Source of the DNA: Planctomycetota bacterium
GTDB taxonomy: Bacteria > Planctomycetota > Planctomycetia > Pirellulales > Thermoguttaceae
Reading direction: 5' to 3'
Length of the DNA stretch: 5,654 bases
Assembly (NCBI GenBank): GCA_023621895.1
Contig: JAMOAF010000003.1
Coordinates: 1-5,654, forward strand
A program made the position numbers and the translations under genes. The stretch's first letter is position 1, and every line of letters begins with the position of its first letter. Below the pieces are notes generated by a model. The model worked only from the letters and a program-made list of their open reading frames with translations. It ran no database searches and was not told the origin of the DNA. Positions 1-5,627 of this stretch are shown in pieces.

Positions 1-127
1 GAAGACTCTCACGATCGGCAACGTAAAGCAGCTTGAGGAGCTTGATGTACGGCATCCGCCAACCGGGAGCCTGTTTGAGCAACACGGCTGCCGCTTGGGC
101 CCCCTTTTTCGTGTCAAATTGGCTCAT
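1..127 (-). CDS. Panacea/SocA-like (DUF4065) antitoxin-family protein, N-terminal 42 residues only
   Basis: This is the start of a gene that runs off the left edge. Reading the minus strand from the ATG at 127 gives an open frame of 42 codons to the edge. It contains the stretch PYIKLLKLLYVADRESL (residues ~26-42), the hallmark start of the Panacea domain (formerly DUF4065; SocA/GepA-like), where a basic-hydrophobic helix ends in LLYxADRE. The preceding helix (KKGAQAAAVLLKQA) also fits. A ribosome site AAAGGTG (140-134) sits 6 nt before the ATG and supports this start. Known Panacea proteins are antitoxins that neutralise varied toxins encoded next door, or proteolysis adaptors such as SocA. 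The rest of the gene and any toxin partner lie outside the window or are absent, so a toxin-antitoxin role is inferred from the family. It is too short for the supplied ORF cut-off. Family call fairly sure; function not shown. Confidence 0.72.
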   Translation of the reverse strand, partial: MSQFDTKKGAQAAAVLLKQAPGWRMPYIKLLKLLYVADRESL

Positions 128-468
128 CCCGCGCACCTTTGAGGCTAGATGGTGATGGAGAGACTACTCAGAAAGCCCTTGTCCATCTCGTTTTTGGGGT
201 TCGAGCCCCAGCCTATCGGTGGATCGCTCGTCGGCCAAGTTACGGGAACGCGATGCTCCGATGGAAGACACTTGAATTGCCGATTGAGTTCCGGGCCGCT
301 ACCCACTACTTGTACTTTATGCCATGTGGTGAGATCATGCAAGCGCTTTGCAGCAGAAAAACCTTTGGCAGCAAGGAGTTGCGATGGGTAGTCCGATCGC
401 CAAACGACAGGGGACTGGGTTTGAAACGGCCCCACCGGGGGGGTGGTATTGTCACTTGAAAACTGCCA

Positions 469-497
469 TTGGTGACTTTTTCCCGATCAGGTAGAAT
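469..497 (+). promoter_or_regulatory. Candidate sigma-70-type promoter, plus strand
   Basis: A -35-like TTGGTG (469-474) is separated by exactly 17 bp from TAGAAT (492-497), which matches the TATAAT consensus at five of six positions. The -35 matches TTGACA only in its first three bases. Transcription would start near 504, and no protein gene follows before the strong terminator at 723-770. That is the main reason to take the promoter seriously. Such hexamers do occur by chance, so this remains a candidate. Confidence 0.33.
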
Positions 498-503
498 TGC
501 CGC

Positions 504-770
504 TCGAACGCAAGCCGACGAGCCGGGCAGGGATTGTTGCCGGGCTCAGCGTGCTGCGCAAACCTGAATCGCCGAGCACCCAACCGGATCGCCTCCGGAG
601 CACGTGAGAACACGGCAACGAACGATACGGCGCCTGGCGAGGCGCCGGCGTGCCGGCTCGTGGCCGGGCTTTCACGGAGGGAATGGACAATACGCAGGGA
701 ACTCGACTTCGTGCCGTAGCGTGGGTGGGAGCCTGAACCGATCCCGTCGGGCTCCCACCCGGTTTTTTTT
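504..770 (+). ncRNA. Possible orphan structured RNA (~265 nt), class not recognised
   Basis: A plus-strand transcription unit is suggested by a promoter candidate just upstream (469-497) and a canonical intrinsic terminator at its end, with no credible protein gene between. Hairpins visible in the interior include AGCCGGGCA with TGCCGGGCT near 520-545 (9 positions, one mismatch), CCGGA-tcgcc-TCCGG near 584-598, CGTG-agaa-CACG near 603-614, and a perfect GGCGCC-tggcga-GGCGCC near 629-646. I compared it by eye with RNase P RNA, tmRNA, SRP RNA, 6S RNA and the cobalamin, glycine, THF and GEMM riboswitches, and saw none of their conserved cores. Chance hairpins are common in GC-rich DNA, so the evidence is mainly the terminator without a gene. 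It could also be the tail of a decayed gene. Confidence 0.28.
723..770 (+). terminator. Strong rho-independent terminator, plus strand
   Basis: GGGTGGGAGCC (723-733) pairs perfectly over 11 bp with GGCTCCCACCC (750-760) around a 16-nt loop. GG and a run of eight T residues (763-770) follow directly. The T-run is on one side only, so it works for plus-strand transcription and not for the minus-strand glycosyltransferase gene that ends at 915. No recognised plus-strand gene lies upstream, so the transcript it ends is unexplained. Confidence 0.88.
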
Positions 771-914
771 CGGCCGGCGGGGTGGGCGTTCTGAATGTTG
801 GCCGTCGGCGGGCGGCGCTGCCGACTTGGTTGCGGAGGCTTCCGCGGGCTTTCCGGGCCTTCCGTGGGCCGCAGCGGCGATTCGAGCCTCGTGGGGTTGG
901 CTCGCTCTGGATCA

Positions 915-1937
915 CTACGACGCGCGGTCGAGAATCGCGTCGCACGCCCGGCAGACGTCGCCGGCCGAGATCGCGTCCATCAGTGCCCGCGGCGCGGCGC
1001 GGCGCTGGCGGCTGGTGCCCTCGAAGGCTGCTTTCTGGATGGCGATGTGCTGGGGGCCGTAGGGGCCATTCCGTTCGGCCGGCATCGGGCCGTAAAGCCC
1101 CACGCACGGAGTGCCAACGGCGGCGGCAAGGTGCAGCGGTCCGGTGTCGGAACCCACGAAGAGGGACGCGCGGCGGCAGAGGGCGGCAAAGTCGCGGAGC
1201 GACGTGTCCGGCGCAATCAGGGCAGCGCCGCCCGAGGAGGCGACAACCTCCGCGGCGGCGGCTCGCTCTTCGGGCCCCGCCCAGACCACCACGGAGGGGA
1301 CTTGGCGGTTCTGGCGGAGATGGCGGGCCACTTCGGCGTAGCGGTCCATCCGCCAGAGTTTCGACGGCCAGCCGGCACCGACATTGATCAAGGCGAACGG
1401 CTGACCGGAGAGTCCCAAGGCGGCGAGGATGCTCGAGCACGCGTGGCGATCGCTTTCGCTCTCCGCCAGGTCGAAGCGGACCTGCGGCTGCTCGATGCCC
1501 AAGGGGCGAAGCAGTTCGAGGTTGCAGTCGATGATGTGCGCCGAGGTGGAGCGGACGAGTTCCGTGTTCAGCAGGCGGCTGGCTTCGCGCCCCTTTTCGC
1601 AGCCGAATCCGATTCGCCGCTTGGCGCCGGAAAGCCAGGCGGCCAAGGCGCTCTTCGTCAGGCCCTGGAGGTCGATGGCGACCTGCGGGGCGAAATCCCG
1701 CAGTTCGCGGCGCGCGCGGCGGACCGCGCGAAACGACTTCAGCCAGCGGCGCGGAACGGCGATCAGGCGGTCCAGGGCGGCGTGGCCCTCCAGCAGCCGC
1801 GCGGCGCCGCCCTCGACGATCCAGGCCAGTTCTGCCTGGGGAAATCGGTCTCGCAGGGCGTTGAGCACCGGCAGGCCGTGAATCACGTCGCCAATCGCCG
1901 TCAGGCGAACAATGAGAATCCTGGGCCCGTTCGACAT
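915..1937 (-). CDS. Glycosyltransferase family 9, heptosyltransferase I (WaaC)-like
   Basis: A 340-residue enzyme of the GT9 (GT-B fold) family, which transfers heptose or a related sugar from an ADP-sugar onto lipopolysaccharide core or another surface glycan at the cytoplasmic face of the inner membrane. The N-terminal domain opens with RILIVRLTAIGDVIHGLPVL (residues 6-25), including the conserved Asp of the GD motif (D17). WaaC-like landmarks follow: RRWLKSF (63-69), AIDLQGLTKSALAAW (87-101), and HIIDCNLELLRPLG (134-147). The C-terminal nucleotide-sugar domain has NVGAGWPSKLW (185-195, with the Lys that contacts the donor) and VGSDTGPLHLAAAVGTP (261-277, donor-binding Asp264). Length is normal. 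The open frame extends upstream to 2171, but ATG 1937 has GGAGG (1942-1946) four nt before it and begins exactly at the family N-terminus. It is divergent from folC. Family is certain; the exact acceptor and sugar are not. Confidence 0.93.
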   Translation of the reverse strand: MSNGPRILIVRLTAIGDVIHGLPVLNALRDRFPQAELAWIVEGGAARLLEGHAALDRLIAVPRRWLKSFRAVRRARRELRDFAPQVAIDLQGLTKSALAAWLSGAKRRIGFGCEKGREASRLLNTELVRSTSAHIIDCNLELLRPLGIEQPQVRFDLAESESDRHACSSILAALGLSGQPFALINVGAGWPSKLWRMDRYAEVARHLRQNRQVPSVVVWAGPEERAAAAEVVASSGGAALIAPDTSLRDFAALCRRASLFVGSDTGPLHLAAAVGTPCVGLYGPMPAERNGPYGPQHIAIQKAAFEGTSRQRRAAPRALMDAISAGDVCRACDAILDRAS

Positions 1938-2079
1938 GCCGCCTCCGAAATCGGCAATCCTCGGCGAAAACCAGCAGCGACACCGCGTTGCCTGCGCGCC
2001 GCACATGATAGACCGGCGCGCCGAGAGGGCCCAATACCGATTCTGCGGACCCGCGACAAAACCTGTTGAAAGGGGTAGA
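1938..2079. promoter_or_regulatory. Divergent promoter region between GT9 gene and folC
   Basis: This 142-bp gap must carry start signals for both genes. On the minus strand, TTGTCG (2059-2054) is followed after 17 bp by TATTGG (2036-2031), a plausible but weak promoter for the glycosyltransferase. No convincing hexamer pair stands out for folC. A 7-bp inverted repeat, GCGCGCC (1994-2000) and GGCGCGC (2015-2021) around a 14-nt loop, lies in the middle and could be an operator or a leader hairpin. GC-rich DNA makes such repeats common. Confidence 0.35.
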
Positions 2080-2082
2080 ATG
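2071..2082 (+). promoter_or_regulatory. Ribosome binding site that decides the folC start
   Basis: AGGGG (2071-2075) lies four nt before ATG 2080. The alternative in-frame ATG at 2128 has no purine-rich Shine-Dalgarno sequence before it. The first 16 residues from ATG 2080 (MHRFHTTRGSVITQTS) look unstructured and are not part of the FolC fold, so family alignment alone would favour 2128. The ribosome site favours 2080. Confidence 0.5.
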
Positions 2083-3531
2083 CATCGTTTCCACACCACC
2101 CGCGGATCGGTGATCACCCAGACCTCGATGCCTTCCACCACCAAAGTCGACGCGCTGCTGGCCCGCCACAAGGCGGCGCTCCAGTATCTCTACGCACGGA
2201 TCAACTACGAACGGATTCCGAGGCTTCCCTACCACGATCGCTGCTTCAAGCTGGAGCGGATGCAGGACCTGGTCGATCGGCTGGGCAATCCCGAGCGAGC
2301 GATGCGGACTGTCCACGTCGCCGGGACGAAAGGCAAGGGCTCGACTTCGGCGATGATCGGCTGCATCCTTCGGGCGTCGGGAGTCAGGACCGGCGTTTTT
2401 TCGTCGCCGCACCTCGATCGGATCGAGGAGCGGATGACGGTCGACGGGGTCGAGTGCCCGGCTGAGGACCTCGTCGAACTGGTCGAGACGCTGATCCCGA
2501 TCATCGAGGCGATGGATCGCGATCGGGCGGCGACCGGCGAACAGCCGGCCGGGCCGACGTACTTCGAGATCATTACGGCGCTGGCGCTGCTGCATTTCGT
2601 CCGCTGCGGGGTGGACACGGCCGTTCTGGAGGTGGGGCTTGGCGGGCGGCTCGACTCGACGAACATCTGCCTGCCCGAGGTGGCCGTGATCACCAGCATC
2701 AGCCTCGATCACACGCAGCAACTGGGGAACACCGTCGAATTGATTGCGGCGGAAAAGGCGGGGATCGTCAAGCCCGGCGTCCCGTTGGTCAGCGGCGTAA
2801 CCGCGCCCGGCCCGCGCGAGGTGATCCGCTCGATATGCCGCCAGCGCGGCAGCCGGCTGATCGAGTTGGGGACGGATTTCGACGTCGAATATCGGGCTCC
2901 GCGCGGCCTGGCGGATCGCGATTCGAGGGGCGAGATCGATTTCGAAGACCGCAGCGGAGAACCGGTTCGATTGAGATCGCTGCCGTTGGGCATGGTGGGC
3001 CGGCATCAGGCAGTCAACGCGGCGGTCGCCCTGGCGGCGATCGGCCAGCTTCGCCGCATGGGCCACGCGATCCTCGACGAGCAGATTCTCAGCGGCCTGG
3101 CGGCCGCGCGGTGCCCGGCGCGAATTGAAGTCGTCGGCCGCCGGCCCACGGTGATCATCGACGGGGCCCACAACGTTGCCTCGATCGAGGCGCTGATCGC
3201 CGCAATCGAGCAGAGCTTTTCCGCGCGGAAGAAAATCCTCGTGTTCGCCACGACCCAAGACAAGGACATCGCCGGCATGATGCGGCTCGTCTTGCCTTTC
3301 TTCGATGAAATCATCCTCACGAGGTATCGGCTCAACCCCCGCGCGGTGCCTCCCAAGGAACTGGCGGCGATCGCGGCGCGGTTGACGGGGCGCGCCTGCC
3401 GGGTATGCTCGAAACCGGTGGATGCCTGGAATGCAGCCCGGGCGAGCGCAGGGCCTGATGACCTTGTCTGTGTCGCCGGATCGTTTTTTCTCGCCTCGGA
3501 ACTCCGCAGAATATGCACTTCCCCGACCTGA
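2080..3531 (+). CDS. folC: Folylpolyglutamate synthase / dihydrofolate synthase (Mur ligase family)
   Basis: A cytoplasmic ATP-dependent ligase that adds glutamate to folates and, in many bacteria, also makes dihydrofolate from dihydropteroate. From ATG 2080 it has 483 residues (467 from ATG 2128). Family signatures appear in order: YLYARINYER (36-45), the P-loop HVAGTKGKGSTSAM (79-92), FSSPHLDRIEER (107-118), the central-domain motif LEVGLGGRLDSTN (183-195), SLDHTQQLGNT (208-218), AAEKAGIVKPG (223-233, with the Lys commonly carbamylated in Mur ligases), GRHQAVNAAVA (307-317), DGAHN (361-365) and the C-terminal VAGSFFLASELR (465-476). It is slightly longer than typical FolC (~420-450), from the N-terminal tail and an extended central loop (~270-298). 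Two small exported-protein genes follow on the same strand after ~50-nt gaps. Accessory accD, frequent beside folC in Proteobacteria, is absent. Whether both activities are present cannot be told from sequence alone. Confidence 0.95.
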   Translation: MHRFHTTRGSVITQTSMPSTTKVDALLARHKAALQYLYARINYERIPRLPYHDRCFKLERMQDLVDRLGNPERAMRTVHVAGTKGKGSTSAMIGCILRASGVRTGVFSSPHLDRIEERMTVDGVECPAEDLVELVETLIPIIEAMDRDRAATGEQPAGPTYFEIITALALLHFVRCGVDTAVLEVGLGGRLDSTNICLPEVAVITSISLDHTQQLGNTVELIAAEKAGIVKPGVPLVSGVTAPGPREVIRSICRQRGSRLIELGTDFDVEYRAPRGLADRDSRGEIDFEDRSGEPVRLRSLPLGMVGRHQAVNAAVALAAIGQLRRMGHAILDEQILSGLAAARCPARIEVVGRRPTVIIDGAHNVASIEALIAAIEQSFSARKKILVFATTQDKDIAGMMRLVLPFFDEIILTRYRLNPRAVPPKELAAIAARLTGRACRVCSKPVDAWNAARASAGPDDLVCVAGSFFLASELRRICTSPT

Positions 3532-3582
3532 TCCGCACCTGGCGGCAGGCCGGTCCTCAACGAACTCCCAGGGGACGATGCC

Positions 3583-4068
3583 ATGTGGCCAAAACATCTG
3601 ACCTCCAAGGCGGTTTGGTTCTTCGTGGTTGCCGGGTTCGCGGTCCAGGCCGTGGCTCAAAGCGCCGCCGATCCGGTCGTCGAATCGCTCCATCAGCGTG
3701 TCGGCCGGTTCCTCGAGCAAGTGTCGTCAGGCACCTCGGTCCCCACCGCCTACCAGGACCTGCTTAGCGGAGGACCGCTCTCCACTCGAAAAAGCGAACT
3801 CGACGACCTGATCAAGAAAACCGACAAGATCAGCGAAATGTACGGTGAATACAGGGCGTTCGAGCAAGTCTTCACCAGGCGTGTCGGCGCCGACCTGGTC
3901 TTCATGAAGTACCTCTACAAATGCCAGAGGTTCCCCGTCCTCTGGCACATCACCTTTTACCACCCGCCCGTACAGGCCAACCTGCCCTCGGAAGGCGGCA
4001 GTGCCTGGCAGGTCATCGCGATCCGCTTCGATACGAACCTGGAAGTGCTCACGGTACTGAAGAACTGA
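3583..4068 (+). CDS. Small secreted protein of unknown family, signal peptide
   Basis: This 161-residue protein is not recognised. The N-terminus has Lys4 and Lys9 followed by a hydrophobic stretch (10-21) and an AVA-Q site (23-26), a good Sec signal peptide with predicted cleavage after residue 25. The mature part looks like a compact alpha/beta domain: a helical first half (30-110, charged, including KSELDDLIKKTDKISEMYGEY split over 70-90), then strand-like segments LWHITFYHPP (120-129) and WQVIAIRFDTNLEVLTVL (142-159). A single Cys (114) argues against a disulfide within the chain. ATG 3583 is preferred over the nearby out-of-frame ATG at 3578 because AGGGG (3570-3574) lies 8 nt upstream. 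It follows folC by 51 nt and precedes a probable lipoprotein by 53 nt, all on one strand. A periplasmic or extracytoplasmic location is inferred; function is unknown. Confidence 0.8.
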   Translation: MWPKHLTSKAVWFFVVAGFAVQAVAQSAADPVVESLHQRVGRFLEQVSSGTSVPTAYQDLLSGGPLSTRKSELDDLIKKTDKISEMYGEYRAFEQVFTRRVGADLVFMKYLYKCQRFPVLWHITFYHPPVQANLPSEGGSAWQVIAIRFDTNLEVLTVLKN

Positions 4069-4121
4069 GCGCTTCCACGCCAATTAAAATACTAACTGAT
4101 TACCTTGGACGGAGAAGTACG

Positions 4122-4466
4122 ATGACGCGCCGCCTTTTCGGAACGGGCCTGTTGCTGGCAGCTTCCCTGCTCACTTTCGGCTGCGGCGGATCGAAAACCG
4201 GCGATGCCCCCGCCGCACCGCCGCGCGGGCCGGCCCCTGCCGCCCCGGCTGCTGCGCAGCCGGCCGCGGAGCCTGAAGTCTCCCCGCAATCGCCTGAAAA
4301 ACCCCCGGCGCCGCCCGCGGCTGTGGAATCCAAGGAGCCGGCCGGCGGTACGAGTCCGGGCCAGTCGAAAGTCCTCGGGGCGATCGGCCGAGCGGTTCGC
4401 GGCGCAATCGGCAAGCCCGCCGAAGAAACGCCGGCCGAAGCGCCCAAATACAATCCGCCCAAGTAG
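4122..4466 (+). CDS. Pro/Ala-rich probable lipoprotein, unknown function
   Basis: A 114-residue protein. Residues 3-4 are Arg-Arg, 5-20 are hydrophobic, and Cys21 sits in LLTFGCGGS, a lipobox-like site with Gly at -1. Thr at -3 and Phe at -2 are not the usual choices, so the lipoprotein call is probable only. Residues 28-80 are very rich in Pro, Ala and Glu, as in an extended linker that could span periplasm or cell wall. Near the end is a short repeat-like segment, GAIGRAVRGAIGK (86-98), which could form an amphipathic helix, then a charged tail ending KYNPPK. The start is fixed by GGAGAA (4111-4116), 6 nt before the ATG. The preceding gap is AT-rich and holds TAAAAT (4085-4090), a possible -10 element without a good -35. 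No known family recognised. Confidence 0.75.
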   Translation: MTRRLFGTGLLLAASLLTFGCGGSKTGDAPAAPPRGPAPAAPAAAQPAAEPEVSPQSPEKPPAPPAAVESKEPAGGTSPGQSKVLGAIGRAVRGAIGKPAEETPAEAPKYNPPK

Positions 4467-4485
4467 TTCGTCTAAAGCGGATGTG

Positions 4486-4613
4486 AGCTTCGCGGCAAGG
4501 TTCAAGATTCAATTCCCAGTGACCAAATGTGCAAGACTGGGCCGCTCGCCGGGAGCACCGAACTGGCGGAACTTGGGCCTTGAATCTTGGATTTTGAACC
4601 TTGCCAGCTTCGC
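4486..4613. mobile_element. 112-bp MITE-like element with 12-bp inverted ends and 8-bp target duplication
   Basis: The element spans 4494-4605. Its ends are perfect inverted repeats: GGCAAGGTTCAA (4494-4505) and TTGAACCTTGCC (4594-4605). Directly outside each end is the same octamer, AGCTTCGC (4486-4493 and 4606-4613), and the match stops at exactly 8 bp on both sides. This is the classic mark of a transposase-mediated insertion with target-site duplication. The element has no coding capacity, so it would be a miniature, non-autonomous element moved by a transposase elsewhere in the genome. Eight-bp duplications are known for several IS families (for example IS66, IS256, ISL3, ISAs1, IS1595), and I cannot assign one. 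It lies in the convergent gap between the lipoprotein gene and the permease gene, 27 bp past the first stop and 20 bp past the second (flanks excluded). Confidence 0.72.
4494..4605. repeat. Degenerate 7-bp repeats in both arms, plus an internal hairpin
   Basis: The right arm reads TTGAATC, TTGGATT, TTGAACC, TTG (4580-4603), three tandem copies of a TTGAAYC-like heptamer. The left arm carries the same unit inverted: CAAGGTT, CAAGATT, CAATTCC (4496-4516). The arms can therefore pair in more than one register. Inside, CCCAGT (4515-4520) can pair with ACTGGG (4536-4541). The transcript of either strand should fold into a long hairpin. No T-run follows it, so it is not a canonical intrinsic terminator, though it could stabilise 3' ends. 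Confidence 0.55.
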
Positions 4614-4625
4614 CGGGGGCGCTTC

Positions 4626-5627
4626 TCAGCGCTCCTGGGTTTCATCCTGCCCCGAGCGGCTCAGCAAGAGCCAGACGAAGAACGGGCCGCCCAGCAGGGC
4701 CGTGAGAATCCCGACCGGCAGCTCGGTGGGGGCGATGATCATGCGGGCGGCCGTGTCGCAAAGCACGAGGAACGCCCCGCCGAAGAGGATCGTCGCCGGG
4801 CCGAGAACGCGGTGGTCGGGACCGACCAGCAGGCGGCAGATGTGCGGAGCCACCAGGCCGACGAATCCGATCGGCCCGCAGACGGAGACGATCGCGCCGA
4901 CCATCACGGAAGAGACGACGAAGAGGACAAGCTTGACCCGATCGACCTCGACGCCACGCGCCAAGGCCAGCTCTTCGCCGGTGATGATCAGGTTCAACTC
5001 GTGGCGGAGGTAGAGCACCACGGCGCAGCCGGCGAACACGAAGGGGAGCACGGTGAGCACGCTGTCCAGGCCGACCACGCTCTCCAGCCCGCCCATCACC
5101 CAGCGAACCATGCGGAAGGTCCGCGTCAGGTCGCTGATGTATTGCAGAAACAGGATCATGCTCGAGAAGAAGAAGCTCACGGCCACCCCGGCCAGCAGCA
5201 TCGTGATGTTGGAGCCGCCGCGGGCGGCTCGGGCGAGGCCGTAGACCACGGCGACCGTGACCAGCGAGCCGGCAAACGCGAACCACGACTCGCCGGGAAT
5301 CCGCAGCACCGAGAACGCCAGCCCCAGGTGAATCGAGATCGCCGCCCCCAGCGATGCGCCGCTGGAAACGCCCAGCGTGAACGGAGTCGCCAGGGGATTG
5401 CGGAACATCGCTTGAAACGCCATCCCGGCCACCGCCAGACCGGCGCCGGCCAAGAACGCCACCGCCACGCGCGGCATCCGCAGCGTCCAGAAGATGTCCA
5501 GCTCGCCGGGCGCGGCATCGCCCCACAGCGCTCCGAGCGGGGTCTTCTCGATCCCCACCAGCGGCGCCCCGAACAGGCTGGCGATTGCCAAGACCGCCAG
5601 CAGCATGAGAACCGCCTTGGCCTTCAT
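4626..5627 (-). CDS. FecCD/BtuC-family ABC transporter permease (iron-siderophore, heme or cobalamin uptake)
   Basis: A 333-residue inner-membrane protein, the normal length for this family, which forms the dimeric channel of type II ABC importers for iron chelates, heme or vitamin B12. About ten membrane segments are apparent. Family signatures appear in order: RMPRVAVAFLAGAGLAVAG (50-68), FQAMFRNPLATPFTLGVSSG (71-90) followed by ASLGAA, WVMGGLESV (176-184), GEELALARGV (217-226), then GPIGFVGLVAPHICRLLVG (251-269) with DHRVLGP (271-277), and LCDTAARMI (289-297) with ELPVGILTALLGGPFF (302-317). The loop near 217-226 is where the ATPase docks. ATG 5627 has AAGGAG (5638-5633) five nt upstream. 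The substrate-binding protein and ATPase expected with it would lie to the right, outside the window. Substrate cannot be decided from this subunit, and no riboswitch or Fur-like site is visible in the 27 bases remaining. Confidence 0.95.
   Translation of the reverse strand: MKAKAVLMLLAVLAIASLFGAPLVGIEKTPLGALWGDAAPGELDIFWTLRMPRVAVAFLAGAGLAVAGMAFQAMFRNPLATPFTLGVSSGASLGAAISIHLGLAFSVLRIPGESWFAFAGSLVTVAVVYGLARAARGGSNITMLLAGVAVSFFFSSMILFLQYISDLTRTFRMVRWVMGGLESVVGLDSVLTVLPFVFAGCAVVLYLRHELNLIITGEELALARGVEVDRVKLVLFVVSSVMVGAIVSVCGPIGFVGLVAPHICRLLVGPDHRVLGPATILFGGAFLVLCDTAARMIIAPTELPVGILTALLGGPFFVWLLLSRSGQDETQER

Larger units (their letters stand above)
128..914. other. 787-bp gap with no convincing protein gene; AT-richer left half
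   Basis: Open frames here on either strand have no recognisable domain, no good ribosome site, and compositions typical of chance frames in GC-rich DNA. Bases 121-480 are about 55% G+C by hand count (301-360 only ~45%), clearly lower than the coding DNA to the right. The same is true of the Panacea fragment, suggesting a compositional boundary near 480. The right half holds a promoter candidate (469-497), several hairpins and a strong plus-strand terminator (723-770). After the glycosyltransferase stop there are small hairpins, 883-888 with 899-904 (CGAGCC/GGCTCG) and 832-836 with 841-845 (GCGGA/TCCGC). Neither has a T-run in the minus direction, so no intrinsic terminator can be called for that gene. 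Confidence 0.6.

Noticed and set aside
142..214. tRNA-like fold of 73 nt: AGGC/GCCT ends, AGATGG/CCATCT stem, and TGGGG-ttcgag-CCCCA arm resembling a T-arm
   Set aside because: The apparent T-loop has 6 instead of 7 nt when fully paired, the closing stem is only 4-5 bp, there is no D-arm or anticodon arm of the right shape, and no CCA context. Probably a chance similarity or a very decayed tRNA-like piece; tRNAscan-SE would settle it.
145..435. 96-codon minus-strand frame just upstream of the Panacea gene, considered as a toxin partner
   Set aside because: GTG start without any ribosome site, no predicted domain, and overlapping frames on the other strand of similar length. Kept only as a low-interest observation.
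832..904. Hairpins downstream of the GT9 stop considered as its terminator
   Set aside because: Stems are short (5-6 bp) and no T-run follows in the minus direction, so they do not meet the standard for an intrinsic terminator.
795..2069. A 424-codon plus-strand open frame antisense to the glycosyltransferase
   Set aside because: The opposite strand carries an intact, well-conserved GT9 enzyme with a ribosome site. The plus-strand translation is Gly/Arg/Ala-rich and has no family signature.
487..3720. A 1077-codon minus-strand open frame covering folC and part of the glycosyltransferase
   Set aside because: It is antisense to folC, out of frame with the GT9 gene, extremely rich in Arg, Pro and Gly, and has no domain. 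It is a shadow produced by GC-rich codon bias.
4085..4090. TAAAAT as a -10 box giving the lipoprotein gene its own promoter
   Set aside because: No acceptable -35 hexamer at 16-18 bp upstream and no extended -10. Noted in the gene entry only.
3532..4121. THF or other riboswitch linked to folC and its downstream genes
   Set aside because: The gaps flanking the downstream genes are only ~50 nt and the folC leader shows none of the conserved folate-riboswitch core by eye.
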